NCBI GenBank assembly: GCA_019137255.1
Contig: WPDH01000027.1
Span: 310,001-374,000 of the forward strand
DNA from: Corinectria fuckeliana
Taxonomy: Eukaryota > Ascomycota > Sordariomycetes > Hypocreales > Nectriaceae
Reading direction: 5' to 3'
DNA length: 64,000 nt
Shown: positions 32,818 to 45,372 of the stretch, one piece after another
Position numbering within the stretch: the first letter of the stretch is position 1
Layout of the letters: each line of letters begins with the position of its first letter
Notes under the pieces: model-generated
What the model was told of the DNA's origin: nothing
Databases searched by the model: none
The model's input: the letters and a program-made list of their open reading frames with translations, nothing else
Program-made: the position numbers and the translations under genes

Positions 32818-35754
32818 GATGCAAATGCGATGCTTTTGGCTTGCGATGCCTTCGCCTTGACGCCCCGATGCCCGCCCCTCCCCCGGTCGGCGGTGATGGT
32901 GCGCCCTTCTACTTGTCCGGCAGGCAGGATCTGATCTGGCCTCACGAAGACTTCATCGGCTACCCGTCCATCTGCCACCCGATGCTGAATGCTCACCGGC
33001 ATTTGCTTAACCCCTGGAGGCTGGGGACACCCAAGAAGCAGCGCGTTGAAAACCTGATACATAGTAGCAGCGCCACCCCAACCAAGCAGGGAAGGCAGGG
33101 GCGTTAACGCCATATGTCACAGAGATATTGGCCCTGGTGAAGACCTGGAGAGAGAGCCACAATCACCGAGAAATTGGGTGGAGGGGGGGGTGACGGAGAC
33201 CCGAGATGAACCCTTGGTAGCGATGACATCCCTCCGGTCACTCCTCGCCAATCCTCCAGTGCGCCCCTCTCCAAAGCTGGGTGACCCTGCATCGCCATAA
33301 GACACACACCGGCTAGTGGTGTCGCCTCCCAGAAGAAACGACGTGTCGAGAAGCTCAAGTTTTGACCGCGTAGTTCGCTGTCGAGCTGTCTGCACTTTAG
33401 CGGAGCTGGTACTCTAAGTAAGATACCTGTCAGATTTCAATCCGCTTTTTTCCTTCTCCCTCCCTCTCTTTCCCTCTCTCCCTCGGATATCTGGGCCTGT
33501 CAACACTGCCACCCTTGCCCTGGCTCGGAGCTACGCCGATGCCCTACCTTGCCTTGATCCTCTCTCGCCGAATTGCGTAGTAGCATAGGCCGACGGCGGG
33601 GTAGGGGACAAAACCACCGACCTTCATGCTCCACAACGGCCGATCTTGCTCCCCCACCACCGAGCCCGCTCGTGGGCTATGAGCGGCCTCGAATCCTAGA
33701 CGGTGCTCGCCCCCACAAAACTATTGATGAGTCCGTTGCGACCGTGGCGGCGGCTGTCAAGAGCGCTTGTCATATGTAAGACGGAGACGGCTGAACTGGG
33801 TTCCGCTTGCCGCGTGCGTGACGCCTAGTCGATTACCCGGACTGTCGCCCCCGTTGCCGTTGCCCGTTCCACTGGCGACAAGCTTTCCTCTGGTTCTGCT
33901 TGCCTAGTCGAGGGTGGTACCACGGACGTTTCGTAGAGACTTCTCGAAACGGACTTGATCACAGCCTCTCTACCAACACCCAACACTGTCCCGGCGGGTT
34001 GGTAACAGGCGATTGCCGCCTCCAGTTACCACCAATGGATCGAAGGAGAAGAGGGGAAGGGAAGGCAAGGGAAGGCAAACAAAGTTTCTCCAATATCGCC
34101 ATGGGTCATCACCACCCTGACACTCGCTCATCACCGCGTTTGCGAAAAATAGCTGGGAGTTCGGAGTGCCCCAGCACAGTGGCCGCCCCCAGCTTCGAGA
34201 CCCTGCTAGACGCCACTCACAGCCATCTCAGGCCAATTGAGCAAGATCTGGCATGGATCTAAGCGACAGGGTTGGCCCTGGACTGCGCCAGTTAGGCTTG
34301 CACGATCTAATGTGCGTCAAGCCGGCTGGATCAATCGGCCTTGGATGCAGGCTTGTGGCCTAGCCTCCACTCACAGTGCCGAGTATAGCAACCTCACTGC
34401 TTCAGCCGCCATCGTCTCTGGCTTCTCAACTTTTGTCAACAGTTGTCTGCCGTTAATCTGAAGGGCCATGCGGCTCGACTCTTCAATGTATTCCACATCC
34501 GGACCCATGTACGCCGTGCTCATTACTTACATGATACAGTACAGCCAGTACAGTCCAGTTCAGTTAGCAAGCTTTCGTTGTATGGGTCGATCCGCTAACT
34601 ATCTTCCCCTTGCTTGCCGGCGGAGCGGGCCTCTTTTCGAAAAATGACGAGGTTGTTAACCAAGGGCGTGCTTCACTCTGTCTCTCTCTGTCACCATGGG
34701 TGAGCGTTCTGCTAGGCGAAGAAAGTCTACCTGCCTCTGCCAACGGGAACCGGCTGTTCTTGAGACGGCGGCTTGGCGCATACGCCTGATGACATGCCGC
34801 AGCTTTCACAGCACCAGCCCCGGGGCTGCCTCGTCTTGCTTCTCCTACGGAACTAGTTCGAGGCCGACTTGTACGTACATGCTACGCTCTTTTGGACATA
34901 TGATACATACACATCCCCGTGTGCTCCACCATGGACGATAGCCGGTCAGCCTGGCTGCAGCCCGAGAACGGCTATGGCAAAACAAGGTCTATCCCTTCGG
35001 AGGCGGGAGTGTGCCTACACCTACAGTGCTGGTGAGAACATTCGGGAGGCCCTCTTTCCAGTTACAACTACTGCACGCTGTAAGTACCTGTCTCTCGTGG
35101 CCGCAGGTACAGCCCTTGCCGAATTCTACACACTGGCCCACCCTGCTCTGTGGATGAAGGAGGGGGGCAGCCCAGTGTCCAGATGAGGCGTTCTGCCCAA
35201 CCCATGTTGGATGTTGGTAGCGTCTCTTTCGTATCCAGCAGGGGTGACACACAGACCTCGCAAGTCAAGACAATCCGCGGTGCCATTCTCCTCTGGTGGG
35301 CGGCTTATCACAATTGATTCAGGTACCGACCATGAGCAGAAGAAACCAGCCTGCATTAGCAGAAGCGATCAGACGTCCCTCAACTTGGCCAGGGCATCGA
35401 CGCTTTTGCCGGCCGGGAGTACAAAGAGAGCCACAGCCCCTCCTATCCCGATGCAATATCTAGACTTCCCCCCGGTGTATTCAGTATTCCTGGAGATCCT
35501 CCCTTCCCACTTAAGACTTTTACTCTCCCTTTGCCTCAAGCTGGTGGCTTGATACCCGTCCGCTTTCGACAGGCTCGTGCTGCTTGTCCCAGAATCCTTC
35601 TTTTGCACCTGAGCTGCATCTCCCTCCAAGGGACTCGACCCGCACCTGCTCTGTCTTATAACCCTTAAAGAGGGGACGACCGTCCTCCTGGAACTGTCTT
35701 CGCAGTGGAAGCCGTCTCTCATTTTCGTCTGGTCTTCAGCTAGTCTCCGTCACT

Positions 35755-36912
35755 ATGGGTATCCAGCCTTTTCTTGACGTTGTTGGAGCCCCCACAAGGG
35801 GGAACTTCTCCGCGGCATCTCTGGCCCAGCAACAAGTTCAACCACACACCCCACCCGGGTCAACCTCTGGAAGCCCCAGAATCAAGTTTGAGGGTGAGTC
35901 TTCCCTGTGTGGTTTTCTGTTTGTAGAGCTTTCCCGTAGCTAATAGAACCAGGCCTCTACTCAGGCTCTCCAGAATACAACTCTCTTTCTGGCCTCTTCC
36001 ATCACAACCCCTCGCGTGGCAGCCTTCAGGTCCAGCTTCCTAGTTTGGGGGAGTTCGACCAAGGCGTGGAGGCTTTGGCGCGGACTCACGGACCCGTCAA
36101 CTCCTGGGCTCCTCCGTCGCCTCTATCTACCGTGACTCGAAATACCTCGCTACCGCAACCGGGTACCCCATATCAACCTTCTTGGCCACGTAGCTTTGAG
36201 GACCCTGTCGGCGAGTTCTTCGCTGCAAGACGGGGAACCATCACCAGCCTGAGCCAGTACGCTCTCACGGCCGACCAGGCCAAGCAACCATCTCAGAGCT
36301 ACAGTGGTTCAGACAACTACTACGGCTACTCTCTGCACAGCCCTTCGCTCCAAGACATGGATTGCTACCCCAGCCCACCTCCCGAGGGCGAGAATAGACA
36401 CATCAACCAGAAGTACACGACCGAAGAAGGAGACTTCATCATATACGCATGGCATGACAAGAAGATGAAGTGGCAGCGGATCAAGCAAGAGTTTGCTACG
36501 CGTTTCGGCCGTACACCCGAGCGTACCGTCCAAGGCCTCCAGGCTTGGTACTACCGCATGAACCAGCGCATCCCTATATGGGATCAGGATGGCTGGCTGC
36601 TCTTTGACAACGAGGAAGACCTCGAGCCGAAGCATGTCGGCATCAAGTGCCGGGAGCGCGACAGCCAGGACAAACCTATGGAGCCTCTCGGCCTAGCCCA
36701 GCGCTATCCAGAGCGTGCTGTCAACTACCCTTGGGTTGACCCGGAGCTGAAACACAAGTCCCGCGATTGGGGTAAGTTCACTTTGCGAGACAACGGTACC
36801 CTAGCAAGGAGTTTTTATTCTGACAATATACGTAGCTGCGAAACGTGCTCTGCAATACCAACAGCGACGAGACCGGAGACGCAGAAAAGATCACCGGCGG
36901 ATGAAGCTTTAG
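35755..36912 (+). CDS. Myb/SANT-like DNA-binding protein, probable regulator
   Basis: Three exons, 35755-35893, 35965-36771 and 36836-36912, give about 340 residues. All junctions have good donors (GTGAGT, GTAAGT) and branch points (GCTAAT, TCTGAC). The first ~190 residues are Ser/Pro-rich. Residues ~196-250 form a compact helix-rich domain (KYTTEEGDFIIYAWHDKK, MKWQRIKQEFATRFGR, RTVQGLQAWYYRMNQRI) with regularly spaced Trp/aromatic residues, as in Myb/SANT folds. A conserved tail (IKCRERDSQDKPMEPLGLAQR) leads to a strongly basic C-terminus (QQRRDRRRRKDHRRMKL), probably a nuclear localisation signal. The DNA-binding role is inferred from the fold and the basic tail. The start ATG 35755 is the first of the frame. 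The 5.9-kb upstream gap is typical of developmental regulators. Confidence 0.85.
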
Positions 36913-38054
36913 ACAAAGAGAGAGGTCATTGACGCCACACACGCACGAGCGCGGCATTGGTCCCCATCCTCGACACAAAGACTTTCGAATTTCCTTTTTC
37001 AACCAATTATTTACTACGACCGGACGCACGTTCCGACGATATGAACATCTTATGTATTCATGTACTGATTCCCACATGTGTATCACCCCTTTCCTTTGTT
37101 CTTTATTATGACTATTTCCTCGACAAGAGATGGATGGAAACGACGATAGGGAGAAGAAGAAAAGACCCGGAGTAGCATCCCTTCGGAATGGGGTGGCCTG
37201 CTGGGGGCTGAGACTGGGGCTAGAGGGCCTTTGCTGTCCTCGTTGCCTCATTCCCACCGTTGTATTATCAGATGGCTTGATATATGAATAATGAGGAGGC
37301 GGACATGACCATGACAGTTGTTTATGGGGCGTTGGATAGGTAGGGTAAATAGGCAGCATGTAGTGATGTACTCCACAAAGAGCTTCAATAGGTACTTATT
37401 CATTTTTTCCCTCATCCTAGTTTCCGCTACGGCTTTATCCTTTTGACATCTGATTCATCATTCATCTAGTTTCTCCATTGTTACAACGCCCTCCCCCGCG
37501 TGGCCCGCACCCTGGTCACACAAAATTCCTGGTTCAGGGAACAGGGCACGGAGTGGTGCTGTCAGAGGGAAGAGACTGCTTGCTACCTACTTCGTACAGT
37601 TGAAGAGAGCCCAGTCCGTCGGATGCACGTGTCTCACCCCCGTCGATACTTGATACAACGCCTCCCGTGTCACCGCAATTCCCAGGGCAGAGCAGACAGG
37701 CCGCCATGCGCATCTGCCCGTATTCCCAGCGCAAACAAGGCTGCGATTGGGGATGGCTCGAGTTTCGAAACGAGGAGCAATCAACCGTCAGGCCCAACGA
37801 CTACCCCCCCGGGGCTTCTGCTGCACGTTCGGCTAGCGGACGAATAACGGTGGTGTCACGGATCACGAGGGGAGTCTGGCGGTGTGGCTGGCACAGTTTG
37901 CGGACGGCCGGTTGCACAGCGTGTGCGTGTTGAAGCTGCACCCGCATTCACATTCATGCCGGGTATTGCATACTGCACTTGCTGGAGCATCAACCCGTTG
38001 AGGTTGAGGCGTCGCATCTTGCGGCGGCCAGCGCCCGAGTGGCTGCCGTCTGCA
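36913..38054. other. Convergent 3' flanks of the Myb-like gene and IWR1
   Basis: 1.1 kb without a supportable gene. T-rich and AT-rich patches near 36985-37120 and 37390-37460 are candidate 3'-end signals. Confidence 0.5.
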
Positions 38055-39470
38055 CTACTGGAATGCGCGGCTTCGTTTCATGTACGCTTTGATGCGGGCC
38101 ATGGTTGCATCCTCGTCGCCCCCTTCTATCACCATCTCGTCTTCGCTTTCGTACTGTACGTTGTCGAATTCCTCGTCGTCCGAGGCGTTACCATTGCGGT
38201 ACCCGTAGGGTTGGCGACCGTACTCGTCATCTGAGTCGACCTCGTCCTCGGGGTAGTCCGCCGTGTAGTGTCCTTCGGCTATCATATTTCGCACATTAGC
38301 CTATCGCGCCAGCGACTTTCTTCCCGAGCTGTCCGCCCGAGAATGGGAACGGGAACGTACCGTTTTCGTCCTCGTCGTCTAGGTCTTCGTCATCCTCATC
38401 GTCACGCTCTGGCCCAAAGAACAGGGTGCTATCCTCCTTGCCATCCAGCACCAGCAAGCCCACGTCCGCAGGGGCCACGCCCACAGCCATGGCATGCGCG
38501 GGAATGCGGACGTACTCGTCAATAACCCACTCGTCATCATCGTCATCCATATCACTGCCATCGCTCATCGGCGTGTCGATTTCAGCAGGATCTGGAGCGA
38601 ATCCAGGATGGCGCTCCTGATATCTCCTTGTCGGTGCTTTTGGTTTGAACTTGGCTCGCTCTGACTTTTGCTTCTCCTGTTCCATGCTGTGAAGGTTTGC
38701 CCCAATCTCCTTCATCACCCAGTCGTTCATGTCGGCCACAACCTTGGACATATCTTCATTGTGAGGGCTTGTGACGGAGGCCGGCAGCGGCGCACGATGG
38801 CCGGGGTCTAGGGGGGAGCGCGACCTGCTCCTGATGCCAGGCTTCTTGAGGCGCTGTTCCTCCACCGGTTTATCGCGAGTCGTTTCTGTCTGGTCGTGCT
38901 GGCCTAGAGATGCGGAGGGTGGTGATTGGGACGAGACTGCGGCTCGTGAGACTCGTTTGGTTGCCCTGGCGCGACTGCGCTCGACAAACACAGCTGGTCC
39001 GTACCGAACCTTCTTGGAGACTCCTGCTGCGCCCGGCGTGGTCCTTCCACTTGGCATCATCATCTTTTTAGAGATATGGAATCGTCGCGGCTCAGGCAAT
39101 CTGTCGGTTTCAAGATGTTTCGGGGTATGGGCGACGGGGATACCGCCTGCTGGGTACGTGCCCTGTCCCTCATTATGCCTTCTCGTCTTGGAGAGGTCAT
39201 CGTCGGGGCCCGAGACGTGGATAATGGGTTTGGCGTCGCGGGAGGCCCCTGCGGCAGCATCTGTCGGTGACTGCGGCCCAGGATGTCTGCGCTGATAGAC
39301 CCAATTGCTTCCGGTGCGGTGTCGCTTCGCGCTTTCGTCAAATTCTGCTCAAAGTCAGATGGCGTGGCGGTAAGGGACGGCTCTATGGGAGCGGACATAC
39401 GGAGGAAGGTCACAGGGGACTCTTCGATACGCTTGCGCTTGACGCGGATGAGTTGGGGCGGAATAGACAT
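38055..39470 (-). CDS. IWR1: RNA polymerase II nuclear import factor Iwr1
   Basis: Iwr1 binds assembled RNA polymerase II in the cytoplasm and carries it into the nucleus. Three exons, 39470-39401, 39344-38361 and 38278-38055, give about 425 residues. Exon 1 encodes the conserved start MSIPPQLIRVKRKR..ESPVTFL, a bipartite basic signal that serves as NLS in this family. It joins in frame to QFDESAKRHRTGSNWVYQRR in exon 2. The Iwr1 domain spans the second junction: a long acidic run, then AEGHYTADYPEDEVDSDDEY. The C-terminus holds ATMARIKAYMKRS. Introns are 56 and 82 nt, with GTATGT and GTACGT donors. Assignment rests on the N-terminal block and the acidic Tyr-Pro-Asp/Glu-Asp/Glu motif. Confidence 0.92.
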
Positions 39471-41585
39471 GTCTGGAGGATGTTCAGACGGTGCTATCCG
39501 TTGTACGGTTCGGGACCTCCGACTGGACAGCCAATGGAAAGCCGAGAGACAAGAATCGTAAGTCGAGAGCGTAGATGGGAAGACGAGATAAGAAGAGGCC
39601 CCGGAGACGATATCTCTGAAGTCTGAGGTGGGTAGGGTCTCAGAGTCTGAGGTGTCGAGGCATGTGGTTCGGAGGTGGATGCGGCGATATCGGGATTCGA
39701 AGGTTCTGCTGCGATGCCTGGCTTCACATGTGGGGAGTTTGGACACTGAGAGCCTCACCCGGATAGTGGGGGCTTTAGTGGCAGCTTATTAGCGTGGTCC
39801 GGGGTGGAGATGCTGGAACCCGACTCTAGGCGCGGACGGGAGCTTCAGTGGGGGGGCGATCTGGGAACGAGTACGAATAAATCCACAGTTGTTGACCTCC
39901 AAGTTACAGTTGATGGTTTGACAGTTTGATTTGTTTATATCCGGTATTTGGCATTGATTTTCGTTCATTTTCTTCGTTCTCCTTTGGTGTGTGAGCACTG
40001 GAGATATCAGAGACAGACACCGCGGTACTATGTAATCTGCATGGCTTGATGGGGTTTGCTCCACTGCATAGTCTAGGTAGGTACTTAATTACTTACAGCT
40101 CTGTTGGTGCTTGGCCGGATTGGGACGGTACCTGTCTATAATATCTATAATAGACGACGATGAAGGCAGCTTTCCGCCCCCCGACAGCGACATCGATGGG
40201 ATAAGAAAACTCGATTCATGTCGAGGAACACTGCCAAAAACAGCCTGCTCTCTAGGTTGCATAACGCATAGCGCTGATGGAATGCGGGGTTCAGTGGCTG
40301 AAGTGCCAATGCTTTACATAGTACTAGAGGCCTGGGCAAGCTCCAAGTTTCTGAGACTTGATTCCACACTCTCTGTTTGCCTATAAAGCAGGGTCACTGG
40401 GACCTATGGTGTGGCTTGCTGTTTGGATCGACCAACCATCCTTGGATCCGTCGTACTGTAATTAGGCACATACCTACTGCATCAAGCCTGCAAACATGAA
40501 GCTCCAGTGCAATTAAACAGTCCAGGAGCTGTGAGGTAGGCACCTTGGCGCTTGGTTGGTATTGACCACCTCGAGCGTCATCATCATCGACATCATCGCC
40601 GTCATCCCCACAGCTCACCTATCGTCCCTCCGCATCATCGGTCCATCTTCTCCGGTCGAAGCATTGATTGGCAATGACTTCATAGTGTTTGCCCGCTTCA
40701 ATTTAGTTTTGGTGCGCCTTCTCCACGCCACCAACCCCCTCCCTCCGGCACTTGTTTGACTTGGTTTGCCAGCCCGGTTGCCATCCCTCCCTCAAGTTGC
40801 CTGCTAACTGCCTTCTCGCTCACATCATAAAGTTCCCTCTAGTACCTTCCCCTTACCTGTTACGTCGTCGAGTACCTGGAACACCCTTGTGCGTATCCAG
40901 ACAAATGCCACACTCTCCAGGTCTCCCCATTCTTCTCATTTGGAGCCGGGACTTGGCTCCGGGGCAAAGAAAGTATGTGATCCCATGTACCGCGTCATGT
41001 AAGGTAGGTGTATCGTCCCATCCAGTCCACTGCAACCGTTCCATCCATCCCTTCCAGCTTTCACGTGCTCAACAGCTCCCACTCCTGCCTTCTGGCGTAG
41101 TGCCTTGCTTTACCCCAACTTGAACTCATCACCTTCCATCCCGACATTGCCGCCCAGTCCCGGTTCGTGCTCGTGTCGTCATTCCTCCAGAACGACTGAG
41201 AACATTGGCATTGTCTTCCGTCGCAACCTCGGTTCTCACTCTCTCCCCATCCGTCTTTCTCATCCGCCAATTCCCTGTAATGTCCTTGCGACACCCAAAA
41301 CCATAGCATTGCCACCAGAGGTAGGTGGGTAACCCCTGCTCGTCGTCTGATCCTCGCAACATCTCACACCAGAACTGACGCGATGCCGTTCCAGCATCCA
41401 TATTCAGTCCTGAACAACTACATCGCCATCGTGTCCATCGTGCTGCCGCCATCGTCTCTCCTCGTCTGATCTGGCCTTCTTTTAAAGCATCCTGCTTCGG
41501 CATGACCGTGCAATAATCCCGACACTCCGAACGAGACCCTGAACGAGACCCACAAACCTGAGCAGTACCGCCATCGCATCCCATC
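39471..41585. other. 2.1-kb divergent promoter/leader region
   Basis: It lies between IWR1 (minus) and the CBM48 gene (plus). No gene is seen. The right-hand kilobase (40560-41585) is strongly pyrimidine-rich on the plus strand, consistent with a long CT-rich leader of the gene at 41586. Confidence 0.5.
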
Positions 41586-43176
41586 ATGTCTTCGTCCAAG
41601 ATTCCCTTCATCATCACCTACAAGAAGCCAGGGACTGTGCCGCCTCTTTTCCTGGCCGGCACCTTTTCCGACCCGGAATGGCAGCCCAAGGAGATGGAGC
41701 ACGAGGCGCAGGAAGACGGAGAATATACCTTCCAGTCTGAGGTCATGGTAAAACCCGGCGAGGACTATCAATTCAAGCTTCGAATAGGTGAAGGCAGTTG
41801 GTGGATCCTAGCTGAGAACTATGCCGTCGGTATGCCCTTTCCCAATAACCCTCCCATGTATACTACACGGACTCACATTGGCACTAGTGACGGATGAATC
41901 TGGCAACCAGAACAGCGTTGTCACCATTCCAAAGCCTTCTTCTGGCGAGGCAGACTCACTCGCTGATGTAAACGGCGAATCCGTCACAGCCGAGCCGGAT
42001 GAGGCGTCGCCCCCAGTACTCATCACTAAACTTAATGACCCCGACCCTGAAAGTAGCAAGGACGTGGCAGATGAGCTGAAGACGCCTCTGTTTGCCCACG
42101 AATGTTTGGGGGCATATGATTTTGAAAGCGAAGAGTCTGAGGAGGAGGCGTGCTCAGGCGCCTCCCCGAGGCGCGACACGGAACGGAAGTCGGGCGACTA
42201 CAGCCCAGTCGACGTTGACCTTAACGACCCTACAATCGAGAAATTTCCGTCCGATCGTACCTCTATCCTCGATGCATTGCGAACGATACAGACTCACCTT
42301 GGCGAGGACCAACCACATCTTACCGATCTTCCAGTTTCACCCCGAGTGGTCTCTGCCAGTAGACCTAGCATCGACTCCACGGATGATATGAGCCTCTCTC
42401 CAATCCTCGTGAGCCTCAACGCCACCAGAAGGCGAGAGCATCGCCTTTCCCACAGCAGTTTTGGAAGAAGCAGGTCGGAAGTGTCCTTGGGTTCCATCGC
42501 GGAGGATGCAGAGGAGCAGAAACCCGATGCTGATGAGGCCTCCGAAGAAGACACCGAAGAGGACACCAAAGGAGATGACACGAAGCCGCAAAGTCCTCCT
42601 GTAATCTCGTTGCCAAACCCGAACATCGCATCGGCTCTGGAGGAGCCACGGTCCCCCCCGAGCGAAGAAGACGAGGCTGTGGTGATGAAGTCTTCGGAGG
42701 CAAATTCTGCAGACAAAGCTAGTAAGCCTCAAGGCGCAAGCGATAAATCAGCTCCCGACCAATCGCGCGCCAAATTCGACACCACTGAGACGAATGGACT
42801 TAGCCAAGCTACTCATGATGACTCGCAGTCAAAAGGCGCATGGGGACTTGCCGAATCGGCGCCAATTGGCTCCGAAGCTGTAGATGAAACCGATTCTAGC
42901 AATCACGACCTCGGCAGCGTTTCTGCGCCGGTTGAATCTGCGTTTTCTGCAGTTTCTCACAAGACCCCTCGTCCGGAGGTGATCCAATATCAAAATCCTC
43001 TCGGAGCTTGGCTCCGGTGGCTCGTGAACAGAGCCTTGGCTAACAAGCTCCCTATGTACGCATAATGAGTCTCCCCTGATGAGGCAAAGAGGCAAGCTGA
43101 CCGAGTTGATAGCATCCTGACGACTGGGGCAGTGGCGCTCGCTGTTGGCATGGGTTGGCAGGGATCCGACAAGTAG
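41586..43176 (+). CDS. CBM48 (AMPK glycogen-binding) domain protein with C-terminal hydrophobic tail
   Basis: Three exons, 41586-41829, 41888-43055 and 43113-43176, give about 491 residues. The N-terminal ~85 residues form an AMPK1/CBM48-type carbohydrate-binding domain: PFIITYKKPGTVPPLFLAGTF, WQPKEMEHE, YQFKLRIGEGSWWILAENYAV. The middle ~370 residues are acidic, Ser/Pro/Glu-rich and probably disordered. The last intron (57 nt, GCTGACC branch) adds a tail, IILTTGAVALAVGMGW followed by QGSDK. This is one hydrophobic helix at the extreme C-terminus, preceded by WLRWLVNRALANKLP, as in tail-anchored proteins. Yeast Mdg1 and Crp1 also carry N-terminal CBM48-like domains. A membrane-to-glycogen tether is inferred, not shown. 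Unspliced intron 3 would end the protein four codons later, without the anchor. Confidence 0.85.
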
Positions 43177-44668
43177 ATGAGCTTATTTGACCCAGTGTGA
43201 ATGCTTGGATATAATCAGCCTACATAATGGAGGACAACGACTGTGGGTTACATGGCGACCGCTGAGCGACCGTTGTCATGTCGACCATGATGTGGGAGGC
43301 GTTGGGGGAGATCATTCAAGACTCTGCTCGATGAGGATGATGGAGGGATCAAGGACATAATATATCAACTGCTCCTTTCTTCTAATCATCTGGCTTGACG
43401 GTTGAGTACGTGAAGTTGGTGAAATCCAGCTGCTTTTCTTGAGCACTGCGTTGTCAATTAAAATAGCTATGAGGTTCTGCCCTTGTTTGGCTAGCTCGGC
43501 GATAGATGCGTGGTAGCAGCCTCCTAACAGCCTAGGTCCTCGCCCGCCAATCGAATATGTGGCTGCCATCATGACGAAAGTGACGGCGATGAAGAATCTC
43601 TACACCATCTTTCAAGGTCTGGCGCCATGCTGAAACCCTCCTAGGAACCATGCTTTCCTACCCAAGCATCCTACCTTCTCTGGTCACAGTCTCAGACCCA
43701 GGCTCATCCCAAGGTCCGGTAGTGTGCGGAAGCCTTTATCCTTTCTTCTCCGGCGGCGATGTAGGCAGACGCATCGATCCAAGGAACCACAGCGTCAAAA
43801 CACAGAAGACAGCCTAGGCGGCCGCAACCCCTAGGTAGAGCGTATTCCCATCAGACCAGAAGGAAATGCGGATCTGGCGCCCCCCAGGATGGCCTGTTCC
43901 GCTAGAGCTTACTGTTGATGCCTAAGGTGAGCTGCTATAGATAGTAGCATATTAATTCTATCAATCTCATTAAGGAGTTCTCTGTACTCCCCCACTATCA
44001 TTAAAGAAGCTCGCCCTAATGAGCTACAGTCAGACTGTACCAGTTACGTTATATCCTCAAATGAGCTGCCAGTCAGTAAGTGCTTGCAATAATTCCTACG
44101 CCACAACTCTTATAGGTCACAATAGAGTAGTAGCCACACGGCTCGTTCCTCCAGGCATCAGGCAGGCCCACAGGGGCCATTCTCATGTTCACAAACCACA
44201 TCCTATTTCAAGCCAGTATTCCACTGCTTTCATCAGAAATGCCTTCTATCATTCACATGCACGATATTGAACGCCAGGCCGGCCTCGGTGTCCGGGCTTT
44301 TCCACAGGTTACCAAAAATATACCGGACATTCGAGAGATCGAGCGGGGCAAGGCTGCTTCCTCTGCTTAGAGAGTCATGGACAGGGATAGTATGCTGCGC
44401 TCGTGCCATGTCTTCGACTAGCGAAGGCCTGCCGGGTGGTAGGACAGTCTGATTATTTTTCCGACAATCCGAAACCACCATATGAGGAGTGATGCCTTGG
44501 GACAGTGCCTGCGAGTCAGATAACGACATCTATCGGCGATTGGTGGACACATGCTAACAGTATCTGGGCTGGTGGAAGAGATGGCTGTCTTACTACTGAA
44601 TCACTGAAGTGTTAGAGGTCAACGAAAGGTTGAACACATCGTGCTAGTGGACAGATCTGACGTTGTAG
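43177..44668. other. Intergenic, no intact gene seen
   Basis: After the 3' flank of the CBM48 gene, base composition shifts to more A/T (43880-44120) with many short broken frames. It may contain eroded coding or mobile sequence, but nothing recognisable was found. Confidence 0.4.
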
Positions 44669-45372
44669 AAAACAGTTTCAATTTGCCGATGTTATCGAAC
44701 CGGATGGGCGCTATCCTATGTGGATGGACCTAGTGAAGCCTGACAACGTCTCAGAGGAGTGCGAGAAGATTATAGCGAGGCATCCAACCGGCCCATACTT
44801 TGATATTGACGGTGTATGCTTAGACGACCGTCATCACAGTAGCCAATGCCTCATTGGTATGGAGGAGTGGTCCCAACCGTGTATCAGGGTTGACGCAGAG
44901 AAAGCAGAACAGCGGCGCAACCGGCTTCTGTTTCTGTCGCTCCTAAAGGACTGTGCTCGGGACCCGACAAAAGCTAATGGACTGCATACGTTGGAAGGCT
45001 TGGCGCAAGAGAGTTGCATCTACGACACAAAGTATTTGTAGCGTCTTCTCCTTCCATCTCTCCTCCCCCTCATTATGGGAGCGATGATATTCTGACCTAG
45101 TTAGGGGCCCGAATCAAGTCGCGCTGCCTCTTCCGCATCAAAGATTCCAGGGAACAGTTCGGATGAGAGGCCTACACTTTGTTCTAGGATTGCAGAAAGA
45201 TCGTATGAGGATAGAATTACCGTTCAGAATCTCCTTTGCCTGGTTTGGAATTACCGCCATTTGGCTTTGCGTAGTCCTCTGGAAGGGGGGAGAGGGGGAC
45301 TGGGGAACTGCACTCGCATTGGCGCAAGTTATTGCAGCGTCTATTTCCATCGTTGTGGTCTATGTCCAATAA
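44669..45372 (+). pseudogene. Remnant of a multi-pass membrane protein gene
   Basis: A frame open from an acceptor-like CAG at 44666-44668 (QFADVIEPDGRYPMW) to a TAG at 45039-45041 has protein-like character (CEKIIARHPTGPYFDIDG, AEKAEQRRNRLLFLSLL) but no start region. After ~45 nt and further stops in another frame, a second piece is open from about 45088 to the stop at 45370-45372. It contains RMRGLHFVLGLQKDRMRIEL, the membrane segment ISFAWFGITAIWLCVVLW, a GDWGTALALAQV motif and a second membrane segment SISIVVVYVQ. I recognise this ending as typical of a fungal family with C-terminal paired membrane helices, whose function I cannot name. The frame change and the stops suggest decay; additional introns remain possible. 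Confidence 0.45.

Larger units (their letters stand above)
29861..35754. other. 5.9-kb gene-free region upstream of a Myb-like regulator
   Basis: No coding region is supported on either strand; the open frames are short and without family resemblance. It contains microsatellites at 31549-31580 (GACAGA), 31941-31990 (GTT/GTTGG-rich) and 32793-32817 (CA). A GGCAGGT triplet repeat is near 30605, and CT-rich tracts are near 33450-33485. The last 1-2 kb probably form the promoter and a long leader of the gene at 35755. Confidence 0.5.

Noticed and set aside
44233..44529. 98-residue minus-strand open frame
   Set aside because: Some protein-like character but no family match and no supporting context; it lies in the degenerate island.
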